Shown here: piece by piece, positions 1 through 8,181 of the stretch
Layout of the letters: every line of letters begins with the position of its first letter
Position numbering within the stretch: position 1 is the stretch's first letter
NCBI RefSeq assembly: GCF_900109045.1
Contig: NZ_FNYL01000007.1
Span: forward strand, 186,001-250,000
From: Dyadobacter sp. SG02
GTDB lineage: Bacteria; Bacteroidota; Bacteroidia; Cytophagales; Spirosomataceae
Direction: 5' to 3'
DNA length: 64,000 bases
The notes under the pieces: model-generated
What the model was told of the DNA's origin: nothing
The model's input: the letters and a program-made list of their open reading frames with translations, nothing else
The model's database searches: none
Position numbers and translations under genes: made by a program

Positions 1-114
1 CTTATCGAGATTGGTCAGCCAGAAGTCGACTTTTTTCGATTGGGCGGATGCCATCAGGCAGGTCAGGAGGCAAATGCCAAGCAGCAATGTGGATTTTAGG
101 TTGAGAAATCTCAT
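1..114 (-). CDS. Secreted protein, N-terminal fragment (possibly GH30-type glycosidase)
   Basis: Reading leftwards from an ATG at 114 gives 38 residues before the window ends. Residues 1-25 form a Sec signal peptide: positive start MRF, hydrophobic LLLGICLLTCLM, and an ASA|Q cleavage site. The mature start, KKVDFWLTNLDK, resembles the opening strand of Bacteroidota GH30 glucosylceramidase/endo-1,6-glucanase-like enzymes, but 13 residues are too few to assign a family. It is divergent from the regulator at 192, so it may belong to the same carbohydrate-use locus as susC/susD. The C-terminal part lies outside the window. Confidence 0.5.
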   Translation of the reverse strand, partial: MRFLNLKSTLLLGICLLTCLMASAQSKKVDFWLTNLDK

Positions 115-191
115 GATAGACTCATATTGAAATACACTGAAAATAATGTAATATATTGCGAGTTCAAATGTAGGGGAACCTGCACAACAAC

Positions 192-3100
192 GTGCATTGC
201 GGGCTACTACATTACTACAACAACCTGACAAAATTGCGAAATAATTGCCCTGACGTGGCCCGTCACTACGTCAATCCGCTCATCGGTGTACTGCAATGCC
301 GGAATAGGACACGAGTTACCTTCGTCCTGTTTCTGATCGTTTTTTGCGGACAGCTGCATGGGCAGAATACGATCGGATTGCCCGAGGTAGTCAATTATTC
401 CAAACAAACCTACCACGCCGGTACCCAGAACTGGGCAATCCGACAGGGCCGGAATGGCATGATGTATTTTGCCAACAACGAGGGGTTGCTCACTTTCGAC
501 GGCATTTACTGGCGTACTTACCCATTACCTAATAAAACGAAGGTTCGCTCGCTGGAAATCGGGACGGATGGCCGCATTTACATCGGAGGCGAGAATGAGT
601 TCGGCTATTTCACGCCCGACGCGCGCGGGGTTTTGCATTACGTTTCGCTGCGGAATCTTGTGCATGAGCGCGACCACAGCTTTGCCGATATCTGGAATGT
701 GGCCGTGCTGAACGGGAGCGTGTTTTTCAGGGCCAGCAATCGCATTTTCGTATATGAAGACAATGCTGTTAGTGTTTTCAACGGCGGTTCGCATTGGCGC
801 TTCATGGGTGTTTGCAATGGCATAGCCGTGGCGCAGGATGCAGCGAGCGGCCTGCTACGGTATGATAATGGCCGCTGGATTCCCTGGATCACCGCCGGCG
901 AGTTGCCTTCCGAATACCTCACAACGGGCTTGTTACCAGTCGATAAACAAACTTCTCTGCTGGTAACCATGGACGCCGGCCTTTACCGGCTCTCCGGAGA
1001 CCGGGCCACGCGCCTGCAATCCGCATTCATCGATCAGGTGAAAAGCGAGCGGATCTATGCGGCGACGCGGGTGAACGACAAGCTGATCGCCCTTGCTACG
1101 AGCCTCGGCGGTTGTTACATCGTCACCAATGAGGGCGAATTCGTACACCGCTTCGCCCGTGCCGACGGTTTGCAGAACAACAATGTGCTGAGCGTCTTCC
1201 GCGACCAGGATAAAAACCTGTGGCTGGGACTCGATAACGGTATCGATTTTATCGCTTACGACAACGCCATTAAGACGATGTACCCGGCGGCCACGAAAGA
1301 CGAGGCAGGTTATGCATCCGTGATTTACAAGGACCGTCTGTATGTGGGGACCTCTAATGGCTTGTATTCGGTGGCGGTGGGGCAGTTCAATGACCTGAGT
1401 TATGTCAAGGGCACATTCACCAGCGTGGCAAACTCACGCGGGCAGGTGTGGGGACTTGCGGAGCTCAACGGGCGGCTGCTGATGGCGCATCACGAGGGCA
1501 TTTTCGAGGTGGAGGGTAACCAGGCCCGGACGATCGAAAAGCGGAACGGTTTCTGGGGCTTTTTGCCGCTTTCGCGCATTTATCCGGTCAAAAAGGTGGC
1601 GGTAGGAAACTATAATGGGATCAATTTCCTGGAATATGATGGTCATGCATTCCGGCCTGCCGGAGGGGTTCCCGGCTTCGATGTGGCCGCGCGCTTCCTG
1701 TGCACGGACGCACGCGAGGAAAATGTGATCTGGACGTCGCACCCTTACCGCGGCGTGTACAAGGTTACGCTGTCGGACGATGAAAAGTCTCGCGCACGTT
1801 TGTACACGCACAAGGACGGATTGCCGCTTTCGCTGAACCACAATTATATATACAAAGTCAAAAACAAGATCCTGGTAGCCACCGAAAAAGGTATTTACGA
1901 ATACAATGCCGCTGCCGACCGGTTCGCGGCGTCGGCCTACTACAACGGGATATTTAAGAACCTCGGTGTACGCTATCTCAAAGAAGATCAGGACGGTAAT
2001 GTATGGTTTGTGCGGGGAAAGGAGCTCGGCGTGGTCGACATGAGCGGCGGCAATCCGAAGATCATTTTCCTTCCCGAGATCAACCACAAAATGGTGTCCG
2101 GCTTTGAATACATTCACCCCTTAAATGAAGAAAACATCCTGATAGGTGGTGAAAAGGGTATTTTTCATATCAATTACAAAAAATACAAACAGACCAAAAG
2201 CCATATCGACGTCCAGATCAGCGCCATGCGTTCATTCGGCACCGATTCGCTGCTTTTCGGGGGGTATTTTGGAGAAATTAATGAGGTTAAAAAGCAGTCC
2301 GACAACCAGGTACCACGCATTGCGAATCGCTTGAATTCAGTAGGATTTGAATTCTCTTCTACATTGTTCAGCCAGCAATCCAGCATTGAATATGCCTTTT
2401 TCCTGGAAGGGTTTGACAGCAACTGGTCGAACTGGTCGGCGCGGAGTGCGAAAGAGTACACGCATTTGCCGCCGGGGCATTATACATTCAAAGTAAAAGC
2501 GCGGAATAACTTCGGGAGCGAATCTGCGATAGCGGGTTACTCGTTTGTGATCCTGCCGCCGTGGTACCAGACGATCTGGGCGTACCTTGTGTATGGTTTG
2601 TTGATCCTGGGATGTGCGTGGCTCTTTTACAAATGGCAGGAAAAACGTTTCCTGCAACAGCAACAAATGCATTTGGAAGAGCAGAAACGGCTCCAATACC
2701 TGCATCAGCTGGAACTGGAAAAGAGCGAGAAAGAGATTATCAAACTCAAAAACGAGAAGCTGGAAGCCGAAATCCTGCACAAAAACACCGACCTGGCTAC
2801 CTCCGCCATGCATCTGGTGCAAAAGGCGGAGCTGCTTTCGAAGCTCAAAACGGATCTGGTTAAAATTACCAAAAGTGCCGAGGACGATAAGATTAACGAC
2901 GATCTGAAAAAGATGATCAAGGTAGTGGGGGACGAAAACAAGGTGGACAAGGACTGGGGCCAGTTCTCGAAGCATTTTGACAGTGTCCACAGCAATTTCC
3001 TCATTGCATTGAAAGAAAAATACCCGAACCTTACGGCCAATGAGCTGAAAATGAGTGCCTACCTGCGTATGAATCTTTCCAGTAAGGAAATCGCGCAGCT

Positions 3101-3233
3101 CATGAACATTTCGCTGAGAGGGGTGGAGGTGAGCCGCTACCGACTGCGCAAAAAATTACAGCTGCCTACCGAAGTGAATATGTTCAACTTCTTCCTCGGA
3201 TTTCATATAGACGAGGCAAAAGAAAAGGCTTAG
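192..3233 (+). CDS. Beta-propeller/Y_Y_Y transmembrane regulator with LuxR-type HTH
   Basis: A Sus-locus regulator that appears to sense a ligand outside the cytoplasm and to bind DNA directly. After a signal/anchor segment (VTFVLFLIVFCG, about residues 42-54) comes a long repeat region of Reg_prop-like blades (for example the GLQNNNVLSVFRDQDKNLW block near residue 330). A Y_Y_Y domain (PPGHYTFKVKARN) lies near residues 750-785 and a transmembrane helix near 795-812. A charged coiled coil follows, ending in a LuxR/GerE-like helix-turn-helix (LTANELKMSAYLRMNLSSKE, about 940-995). There is no kinase or receiver domain, so it is one-component rather than a hybrid two-component system. The 5' end is uncertain: 192 is a GTG, and another in-frame GTG at 255 still leaves a signal sequence. 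It is convergent with susD and shares a hairpin with it. Confidence 0.85.
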   Translation: MHCGLLHYYNNLTKLRNNCPDVARHYVNPLIGVLQCRNRTRVTFVLFLIVFCGQLHGQNTIGLPEVVNYSKQTYHAGTQNWAIRQGRNGMMYFANNEGLLTFDGIYWRTYPLPNKTKVRSLEIGTDGRIYIGGENEFGYFTPDARGVLHYVSLRNLVHERDHSFADIWNVAVLNGSVFFRASNRIFVYEDNAVSVFNGGSHWRFMGVCNGIAVAQDAASGLLRYDNGRWIPWITAGELPSEYLTTGLLPVDKQTSLLVTMDAGLYRLSGDRATRLQSAFIDQVKSERIYAATRVNDKLIALATSLGGCYIVTNEGEFVHRFARADGLQNNNVLSVFRDQDKNLWLGLDNGIDFIAYDNAIKTMYPAATKDEAGYASVIYKDRLYVGTSNGLYSVAVGQFNDLSYVKGTFTSVANSRGQVWGLAELNGRLLMAHHEGIFEVEGNQARTIEKRNGFWGFLPLSRIYPVKKVAVGNYNGINFLEYDGHAFRPAGGVPGFDVAARFLCTDAREENVIWTSHPYRGVYKVTLSDDEKSRARLYTHKDGLPLSLNHNYIYKVKNKILVATEKGIYEYNAAADRFAASAYYNGIFKNLGVRYLKEDQDGNVWFVRGKELGVVDMSGGNPKIIFLPEINHKMVSGFEYIHPLNEENILIGGEKGIFHINYKKYKQTKSHIDVQISAMRSFGTDSLLFGGYFGEINEVKKQSDNQVPRIANRLNSVGFEFSSTLFSQQSSIEYAFFLEGFDSNWSNWSARSAKEYTHLPPGHYTFKVKARNNFGSESAIAGYSFVILPPWYQTIWAYLVYGLLILGCAWLFYKWQEKRFLQQQQMHLEEQKRLQYLHQLELEKSEKEIIKLKNEKLEAEILHKNTDLATSAMHLVQKAELLSKLKTDLVKITKSAEDDKINDDLKKMIKVVGDENKVDKDWGQFSKHFDSVHSNFLIALKEKYPNLTANELKMSAYLRMNLSSKEIAQLMNISLRGVEVSRYRLRKKLQLPTEVNMFNFFLGFHIDEAKEKA
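205..218 (+). promoter_or_regulatory. 14-bp motif also found upstream of susC
   Basis: TACTACATTACTAC here is repeated exactly at 8059-8072, upstream of susC, and its 12-bp core CTACATTACTAC recurs at 8115-8126. An inverted AATGTAGGGG at 167-176 matches the complement of 8112-8121. If the regulator starts at GTG 255 rather than 192, the site lies in its leader. It may be the binding site of the neighbouring HTH regulator; that is inference from position alone, and the motif is of low complexity. Confidence 0.35.
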
Positions 3234-3252
3234 AGCAAAGCTCCAAGCCTTT
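3224..3252. terminator. Bidirectional hairpin between regulator and susD
   Basis: AAAGGCTTAGAGC, a 3-nt AAA loop, then GCTCCAAGCCTTT: a nearly perfect 13-bp stem with one A/C mismatch. It has A-rich sequence on the left and T-rich on the right, so it can end transcripts from either side. The stem includes the TAG stop of the + strand regulator, and susD ends 21 bp beyond it on the - strand. Confidence 0.75.
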
Positions 3253-3272
3253 CTGATCTGGGTAAGGAAACG

Positions 3273-4802
3273 CTACCTTGTTCCTCCCCATTCTTTACTC
3301 TGCTCGATTTTCGTGTTTTCCATTTCCAGCAAAGGAATCGGAAGAATTTCATGCTTGCCTGCCACGAAGCCTTTCGGTCCGAGCACGGTAGCCGCGTCGC
3401 CCCAGCGTACGAGGTCCATCCAGCGGTGGCCTTCGCCCGCGAGTTCGAGACGGCGTTCTTTTTTGATGTTTTCAAACGTCGCTGCTACCGGTTTCAATCC
3501 TACCCGTGCGCGTACCGCATTCAGGAGCGCGGCTGCGCGGGTGAGGTCGCCTGCACCGCGTACGAGGGCTTCGGCTTCGAGCAAATAGGTGTCGGCCAGG
3601 CGGGTATCGTACATATTCTGCGGGAAGTTCAGCTCGGGGGCGCCGGCACCGGTCCAGCGGTCTGACTGCCGTCCCGCGAATTTTTCGAGGAAATAGCCGG
3701 TATTCATATAACCTTTCTCATAGGCCACGGCGCCCGCTTTTTCGAGGCTGTCAAGGTTGGCAACGGTTGCTTTGTAACGCGGATCGAAATGGATCGCTTC
3801 GAATAGCGACGGCGTCACCGGCAGAAAGCTCCATCCCGAAACGTAGTCCGGCGCGGCATCCGACTTGCGGTTGTAGCCCCGTGGGCCCGTGATGATGTTC
3901 ATTACATTACCCTCCGTACACGACACGCAGCTCCATCCGCCTGCGGAAGTATTGGTATAGGACAATTCAAAAATAGACTCGCTGTTGAACTTGTTCTTCG
4001 TCTTGAAAAGGTCGCCGAAATTGTCGAGCAGCTTGTAGCCGTAGGTATTGGTGCCGCCCGGCGTGCCATTCACTTTCGCCAGCTCCTGGGCTGCCTGCGC
4101 GAATTTGTTTTGATACAAATACACTTTACCTAAAATCGCATGCGCCGCGCCTTGCCCTACGCGTCCGCCTTCCGTTGCTACATTAATCGTAACCGGCAAG
4201 TCCGCGACTGATTCCGACAAATCCTTTTCGATCTGTGCGTAAACTTCTGCCGGCGTAGCTTGGAGCACGTCGTACATTTCCTGTGTGGAAATGGTGCGGG
4301 TAAACAGCGGCACGTTCTTGAACAACCTTACCAGCTCGAAGTAGAAATACCCGCGCAGGAATTTAGCTTCGGCCGTGTAGCGCTTTTTCAGCGTTTCATC
4401 CATCGGCACCGCAGGGAGTTTTTCGAGAATGGAATTCGTGCGGAACACGCCCGAGAAGCCCTTTCTCCATAGTTCTCCCTGTGGTCCGGTGGTCGGGTTT
4501 AGGGTATAGTTGGAAATGACCTGAAAATCCATGATGTCGCTCGGGCCGCCGCCGCCTGCAAAATGGTCGTCGGAAGCCGCATTCATCGTTGCGATCGTGG
4601 AAACGTAGCCGTTACCCTGCCAGCCCACCACGTCGTAGGCGGCTACAAGGCCGTTGAATGCCTCTTCCTGGTTGCGGTAATAGTTCGCTTCGAGGTTCAG
4701 CCCTTTGGGTTTCACGTCGAGAAAGCTGTCGGAGCAGGACATGAGCTGCAAACCGGCGGTAAATGCCAGGGCAGTCACGAATTTGTTATATCTCAATTTC
4801 AT
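3273..4802 (-). CDS. SusD/RagB family nutrient-binding outer-membrane lipoprotein
   Basis: A 509-aa lid protein that sits on the SusC-like pore at the cell surface and captures oligosaccharide or another ligand. The start at ATG 4802 gives a lipoprotein signal, TAGLQLMSCSDSFLD, with lipidated Cys near residue 23. A TTG six codons upstream is less likely because it abuts the susC stop. Typical SusD features follow: TPR-like helices, LRGYFYFELVRLFKNVPL near residue 145, and the C-terminal ERRLELAGEGHRWMDLVRWG block near residue 460. It lies 18 bp downstream of susC and is surely cotranscribed. The substrate cannot be read from sequence. Confidence 0.93.
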   Translation of the reverse strand: MKLRYNKFVTALAFTAGLQLMSCSDSFLDVKPKGLNLEANYYRNQEEAFNGLVAAYDVVGWQGNGYVSTIATMNAASDDHFAGGGGPSDIMDFQVISNYTLNPTTGPQGELWRKGFSGVFRTNSILEKLPAVPMDETLKKRYTAEAKFLRGYFYFELVRLFKNVPLFTRTISTQEMYDVLQATPAEVYAQIEKDLSESVADLPVTINVATEGGRVGQGAAHAILGKVYLYQNKFAQAAQELAKVNGTPGGTNTYGYKLLDNFGDLFKTKNKFNSESIFELSYTNTSAGGWSCVSCTEGNVMNIITGPRGYNRKSDAAPDYVSGWSFLPVTPSLFEAIHFDPRYKATVANLDSLEKAGAVAYEKGYMNTGYFLEKFAGRQSDRWTGAGAPELNFPQNMYDTRLADTYLLEAEALVRGAGDLTRAAALLNAVRARVGLKPVAATFENIKKERRLELAGEGHRWMDLVRWGDAATVLGPKGFVAGKHEILPIPLLEMENTKIEQSKEWGGTR

Positions 4803-4820
4803 CTTATTCGTATTAATCAA

Positions 4821-7800
4821 TTAAAAACCAATGTTCAAACCTACCATGAAGCTGCGCGCCTGCGGGTAAATGCCCTTGTCGATGCTTAGCACGCTTCCGC
4901 CGATCTCGGGATCGTAGCCGGTGTATTTGGTGAGGGTAAACAGGTTCTGGCTCATCACATACACACGTGCCTTTTTCATCGCCACTTTGCTGATGATCGA
5001 ATTCGGCAACGAGTAGCCGATTTGCAGCGTTTTCAAGCGGAAGAAGTCGCCTTTTTCCAGGTAGAAGCTCGACGGGTTCTGGAAGTTCTTGTTCGGGTCG
5101 CCGTTCACGATGCGCGGGAAAGTGGTGGAAGTACCCGGACCTGTCCAGCGGTCGAGGGCGTCCGTCTGCCAGTTGGCATTGGCGATATCGAGGCGGCGGA
5201 GGCCCTGGAAGATCTGGTTACCGGCAACGCCCTGGCCAAATACCACGATGTCGAAACCTTTGTATGCCGCATTCAAAGTCAAGCCGTAGTTCCATTTCGG
5301 AGTAGGGTTACCAATGAACGTACGGTCGGTTTCGGTGATCGTACCGTCGCCGTTCAGGTCCTGCCATTTGAAATCGCCCGGTTTGGCATTTGGCTGGATT
5401 TTCTTGCCTTCGGCGGAAACGTGCGAATCCACTTCTTCCTGCGTCTGGAAAATGCCCTGGTTTACGTAGCCGAAGAACGAACCGATCGGCTGGCCTACCT
5501 GCGTACGTGTGATCGGGGGAGCGCCCTGGAAGCTCGCGCCGCCAGAGAGGTACTGCACGCCATTACCGAGGTTGGTTACTTCGTTTTTAATGTAGGAAAC
5601 GTTTCCATTCACGGAGAAATCAACCTGGCCGAGACGCTTGCGGAAGCCGAGTTCGAGTTCCACACCGGTATTTTCCATGTCGGCAATGTTAGCTGCCGGG
5701 TTTGAAATAGCGCCTACATAGCCCGGAATGCGCGGGTTTTGCAGAATATCCTTGGTCGCTTTTTTAAACCATTCGAAAGTCACATTCACATTATTGAAAA
5801 TCGTAGCGTCGAAACCGATGTTGGTCTGGCTGGTTTGTTCCCATTTCAGATCCGGGTTCGCAGGGGCATTGGGGCTGTACCCGATGATGTAGCTGCCCGA
5901 GGTACCGATGGTGTAGTTACGGCCGCTCCCGATGGTCGAGAGGTACGCAAAGTCGCCGATACCGTCGTTACCCACCACGCCGTAACCGCCGCGGAATTTC
6001 AGGAAGTTAACCGCATTGTTGGTCGGGAAGAACTTTTCACGCGAGAGTACCCAGCCCAACGAGAAGGAAGGAAACACACCATACTTATGATTCGAGCCGA
6101 AGCGGGAAGAACCATCGCGGCGAACCAATGCCTGTACGAGGTATTTCTCGTCGAAATCGTAGTTCAAACGGGCGAAAAGTGAACTCACAGTGTGATTTGC
6201 GCCCTCGGAGCCGTCGGAGTTACGCTGGTCGGCAGGTACTTTGAAGTTCAGGGAAGCGTCGTCGAAATTGTCGGCAGGAACGTTGAAGAACGTCACGCTG
6301 GTCATTCTCGTGTTATTGTCCAGGTAAGCACCTTGTCCCAAAAGCACATTCAGATTATGCAGACCGAATGGGCGGGTGTAGGAAATGGTGTTTTCCAAAT
6401 TGTAATCGAAACGGCGGTTGTTGGTGCGGTTGAAACTGGTTTGGGAAGTTACCGAAGCCGCATTCAGCCACGAAATAGGGGTGAAGCTCTCATTGCCCCA
6501 GAATGCCAGTTTGCTGCCGATCGTCGATTTCAATTGCAGGCCTTTGATCGGCTCGGCCATCAGGTAGGCATTGCCTACGATGTTGTCGGACCAGCTGTAA
6601 TTGCCTAAACGGGTTTGGATATACGCAAGCGGGTTGCTCATTTCCTGGCCCACTGCCTGCGAAATGCCGTAAGGGTTGCCATTCGCATCGCGACGAATGC
6701 CTTTGTTGGTGTAAGGCGCCGCATTCGCCACCGCAGGATCAGTGATCACCGCCGGTGTAATAGGGTCGAGGTTAATGGCGGAGCTCAACGGACCACCGAA
6801 TTCGCTGTTGGTATTGCCCAGTCCCACCGATTTGTCATGGGCGTAACCGAGATTTTGCCCGAATGTGAGCCATTTGGCCAGCTTATGCTCCGAGTTCAAG
6901 CGAATGCTCGTCCTTTTGTATTTGGAAATATCCGTCGCAACAATACCTTCTTGGTTGAGGTAACCCAATGAAAGATAGAAAGTTGACTTTTCTGAACCAC
7001 CACTAATGCTCAGCTCGTGGTTTTGGCGCTTGGCGCTGTTGTTGAAGATCAGGTCCTGCCAGTCGGTGCCCTTGCCGAATGCCACTGGATTGGCATATGG
7101 AGCCGCTTGTCCTGCATTGACGGCCGCCTCGTTGCGGATCGTCGCATATTGAGTTGCGTCCAGCAGGTCGAGTTTTCTCGCTGGTGCCTGCACGCCGATA
7201 TAGCCATTATAATTCACACGGATACCGCCCGCTTTGCCCTTTTTAGTGGTAACCAAAATTACCCCCGCAGCGGCCCGCGCACCGTAAATGGCCTGAGAAG
7301 CAGCGTCTTTCAATACTTCAATCGACTCGATATCAGACTGATTCAGAAAGCCGATGCCACCATTATCCACTACAACTCCGTCCACGACATACAAAGGGTC
7401 GTTGTTGTTCAGTGTGGTGACCCCGCGTACACGTACCGTTGCGGCCGAACCGGGCTGGCCGGAGTTCGAAGCGATTGTAAGGCCGGAAGTCCGGCCCTGC
7501 AATGCTTCTTCCAGTCGGTTAATCGGCATAGACTCTAAATCGGCGGCTTTTACACTGGAAATAGCGCCGGTGACCACGCTCTTCTTTTGCGCGCCATAAC
7601 CTACCACGACTACTTCGGTGAGGTTGTCGATAGATTCTTCCAGTTCAAAATTGATTTCGGATTGGTTCCCCACGGTGATTTTCTGGGTGAGCATGCCGAT
7701 GAAACTAGCTACAAGGACGGAGTTGGGCTGCACCTCGATCGAGTAATTACCGGTCGCATCGGTGATCGTCGCGTAGTTGGTGCCTTCTACTACCACCGTA

Positions 7801-7931
7801 GCGCCTACCAGCTCTTCGCCCTTCGTTTTGACCGACACTTTGCCCTTCACGACCCTGCTCTGGGCCAGGGCGGTCTGTACCAGGCCATATAGCATCAGCA
7901 CACTACATAATAGTACAAATTTTTTGCTCAT
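4821..7931 (-). CDS. SusC/RagA family TonB-linked outer-membrane transporter
   Basis: A 1036-aa TonB-dependent channel that imports ligand captured by the downstream SusD lipoprotein. In order: signal peptide (about 1-24, ending TALAQ), carboxypeptidase-D-regulatory-like domain (28-105), the SusC signature VVVVGYGAQKKSVVTGAIS near 107-125, plug domain (to about 230, with DPLYVVDGVV and VLKDAASQAIYGARAA), then a 22-strand barrel. The C-terminus ends in aromatic MVGLNIGF, as outer-membrane proteins do. It is the first gene of susCD, and a candidate -7 element and a repeated motif lie upstream. Confidence 0.95.
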   Translation of the reverse strand: MSKKFVLLCSVLMLYGLVQTALAQSRVVKGKVSVKTKGEELVGATVVVEGTNYATITDATGNYSIEVQPNSVLVASFIGMLTQKITVGNQSEINFELEESIDNLTEVVVVGYGAQKKSVVTGAISSVKAADLESMPINRLEEALQGRTSGLTIASNSGQPGSAATVRVRGVTTLNNNDPLYVVDGVVVDNGGIGFLNQSDIESIEVLKDAASQAIYGARAAAGVILVTTKKGKAGGIRVNYNGYIGVQAPARKLDLLDATQYATIRNEAAVNAGQAAPYANPVAFGKGTDWQDLIFNNSAKRQNHELSISGGSEKSTFYLSLGYLNQEGIVATDISKYKRTSIRLNSEHKLAKWLTFGQNLGYAHDKSVGLGNTNSEFGGPLSSAINLDPITPAVITDPAVANAAPYTNKGIRRDANGNPYGISQAVGQEMSNPLAYIQTRLGNYSWSDNIVGNAYLMAEPIKGLQLKSTIGSKLAFWGNESFTPISWLNAASVTSQTSFNRTNNRRFDYNLENTISYTRPFGLHNLNVLLGQGAYLDNNTRMTSVTFFNVPADNFDDASLNFKVPADQRNSDGSEGANHTVSSLFARLNYDFDEKYLVQALVRRDGSSRFGSNHKYGVFPSFSLGWVLSREKFFPTNNAVNFLKFRGGYGVVGNDGIGDFAYLSTIGSGRNYTIGTSGSYIIGYSPNAPANPDLKWEQTSQTNIGFDATIFNNVNVTFEWFKKATKDILQNPRIPGYVGAISNPAANIADMENTGVELELGFRKRLGQVDFSVNGNVSYIKNEVTNLGNGVQYLSGGASFQGAPPITRTQVGQPIGSFFGYVNQGIFQTQEEVDSHVSAEGKKIQPNAKPGDFKWQDLNGDGTITETDRTFIGNPTPKWNYGLTLNAAYKGFDIVVFGQGVAGNQIFQGLRRLDIANANWQTDALDRWTGPGTSTTFPRIVNGDPNKNFQNPSSFYLEKGDFFRLKTLQIGYSLPNSIISKVAMKKARVYVMSQNLFTLTKYTGYDPEIGGSVLSIDKGIYPQARSFMVGLNIGF

Positions 7932-8017
7932 AAATGTTAGTATTAAAAATTTAGTAGATCCGGCAAATGATCTTTGCCCAATTAATTATTGAAAAAGTAA
8001 TACTTGCGTATCGTCGA

Positions 8018-8126
8018 CAAAGGTAGAGGCACAGGTAGGCAGCCGGGTAGCAATGCATTACTACATTACTACCTCATATTGCACAAGTGAAATGTTTTCA
8101 CGGAAAAATCACCCCTACATTACTAC
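8018..8126 (-). promoter_or_regulatory. Candidate susC promoter region with repeated CTACATTACTAC motif
   Basis: The 250-bp gap between susC and ligD has no gene. On the minus strand TACCTTTG (8025 to 8018) matches the Bacteroidota -7 consensus TAnnTTTG; no properly spaced -33 TTTG was found. Farther upstream two copies of CTACATTACTAC lie at 8061-8072 and 8115-8126, 54 bp apart, and the first extends to the 14-mer also present at 205-218. The distal copy is inside the loop of the ligD terminator-like hairpin. Confidence 0.35.
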
Positions 8127-8139
8127 TACAACGAGGGGT
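8111..8139 (-). terminator. Probable ligD terminator
   Basis: ACCCCT at 8111-8116 pairs with AGGGGT at 8134-8139. Read on the minus strand the hairpin is followed by GATTTTT, and it lies 43 bp past the ligD stop. The stem is only 6 bp and the loop is 17 nt, so it is a weak candidate. Confidence 0.4.
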
Positions 8140-8181
8140 TCGGTGGTTATTTATTGATAAAAACTAGGAGGATTTTGACTT

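Noticed and set aside
4563..4889. Plus-strand frame at the susC/susD junction
   Set aside because: Antisense to the conserved SusD N-terminus; no supporting motif.
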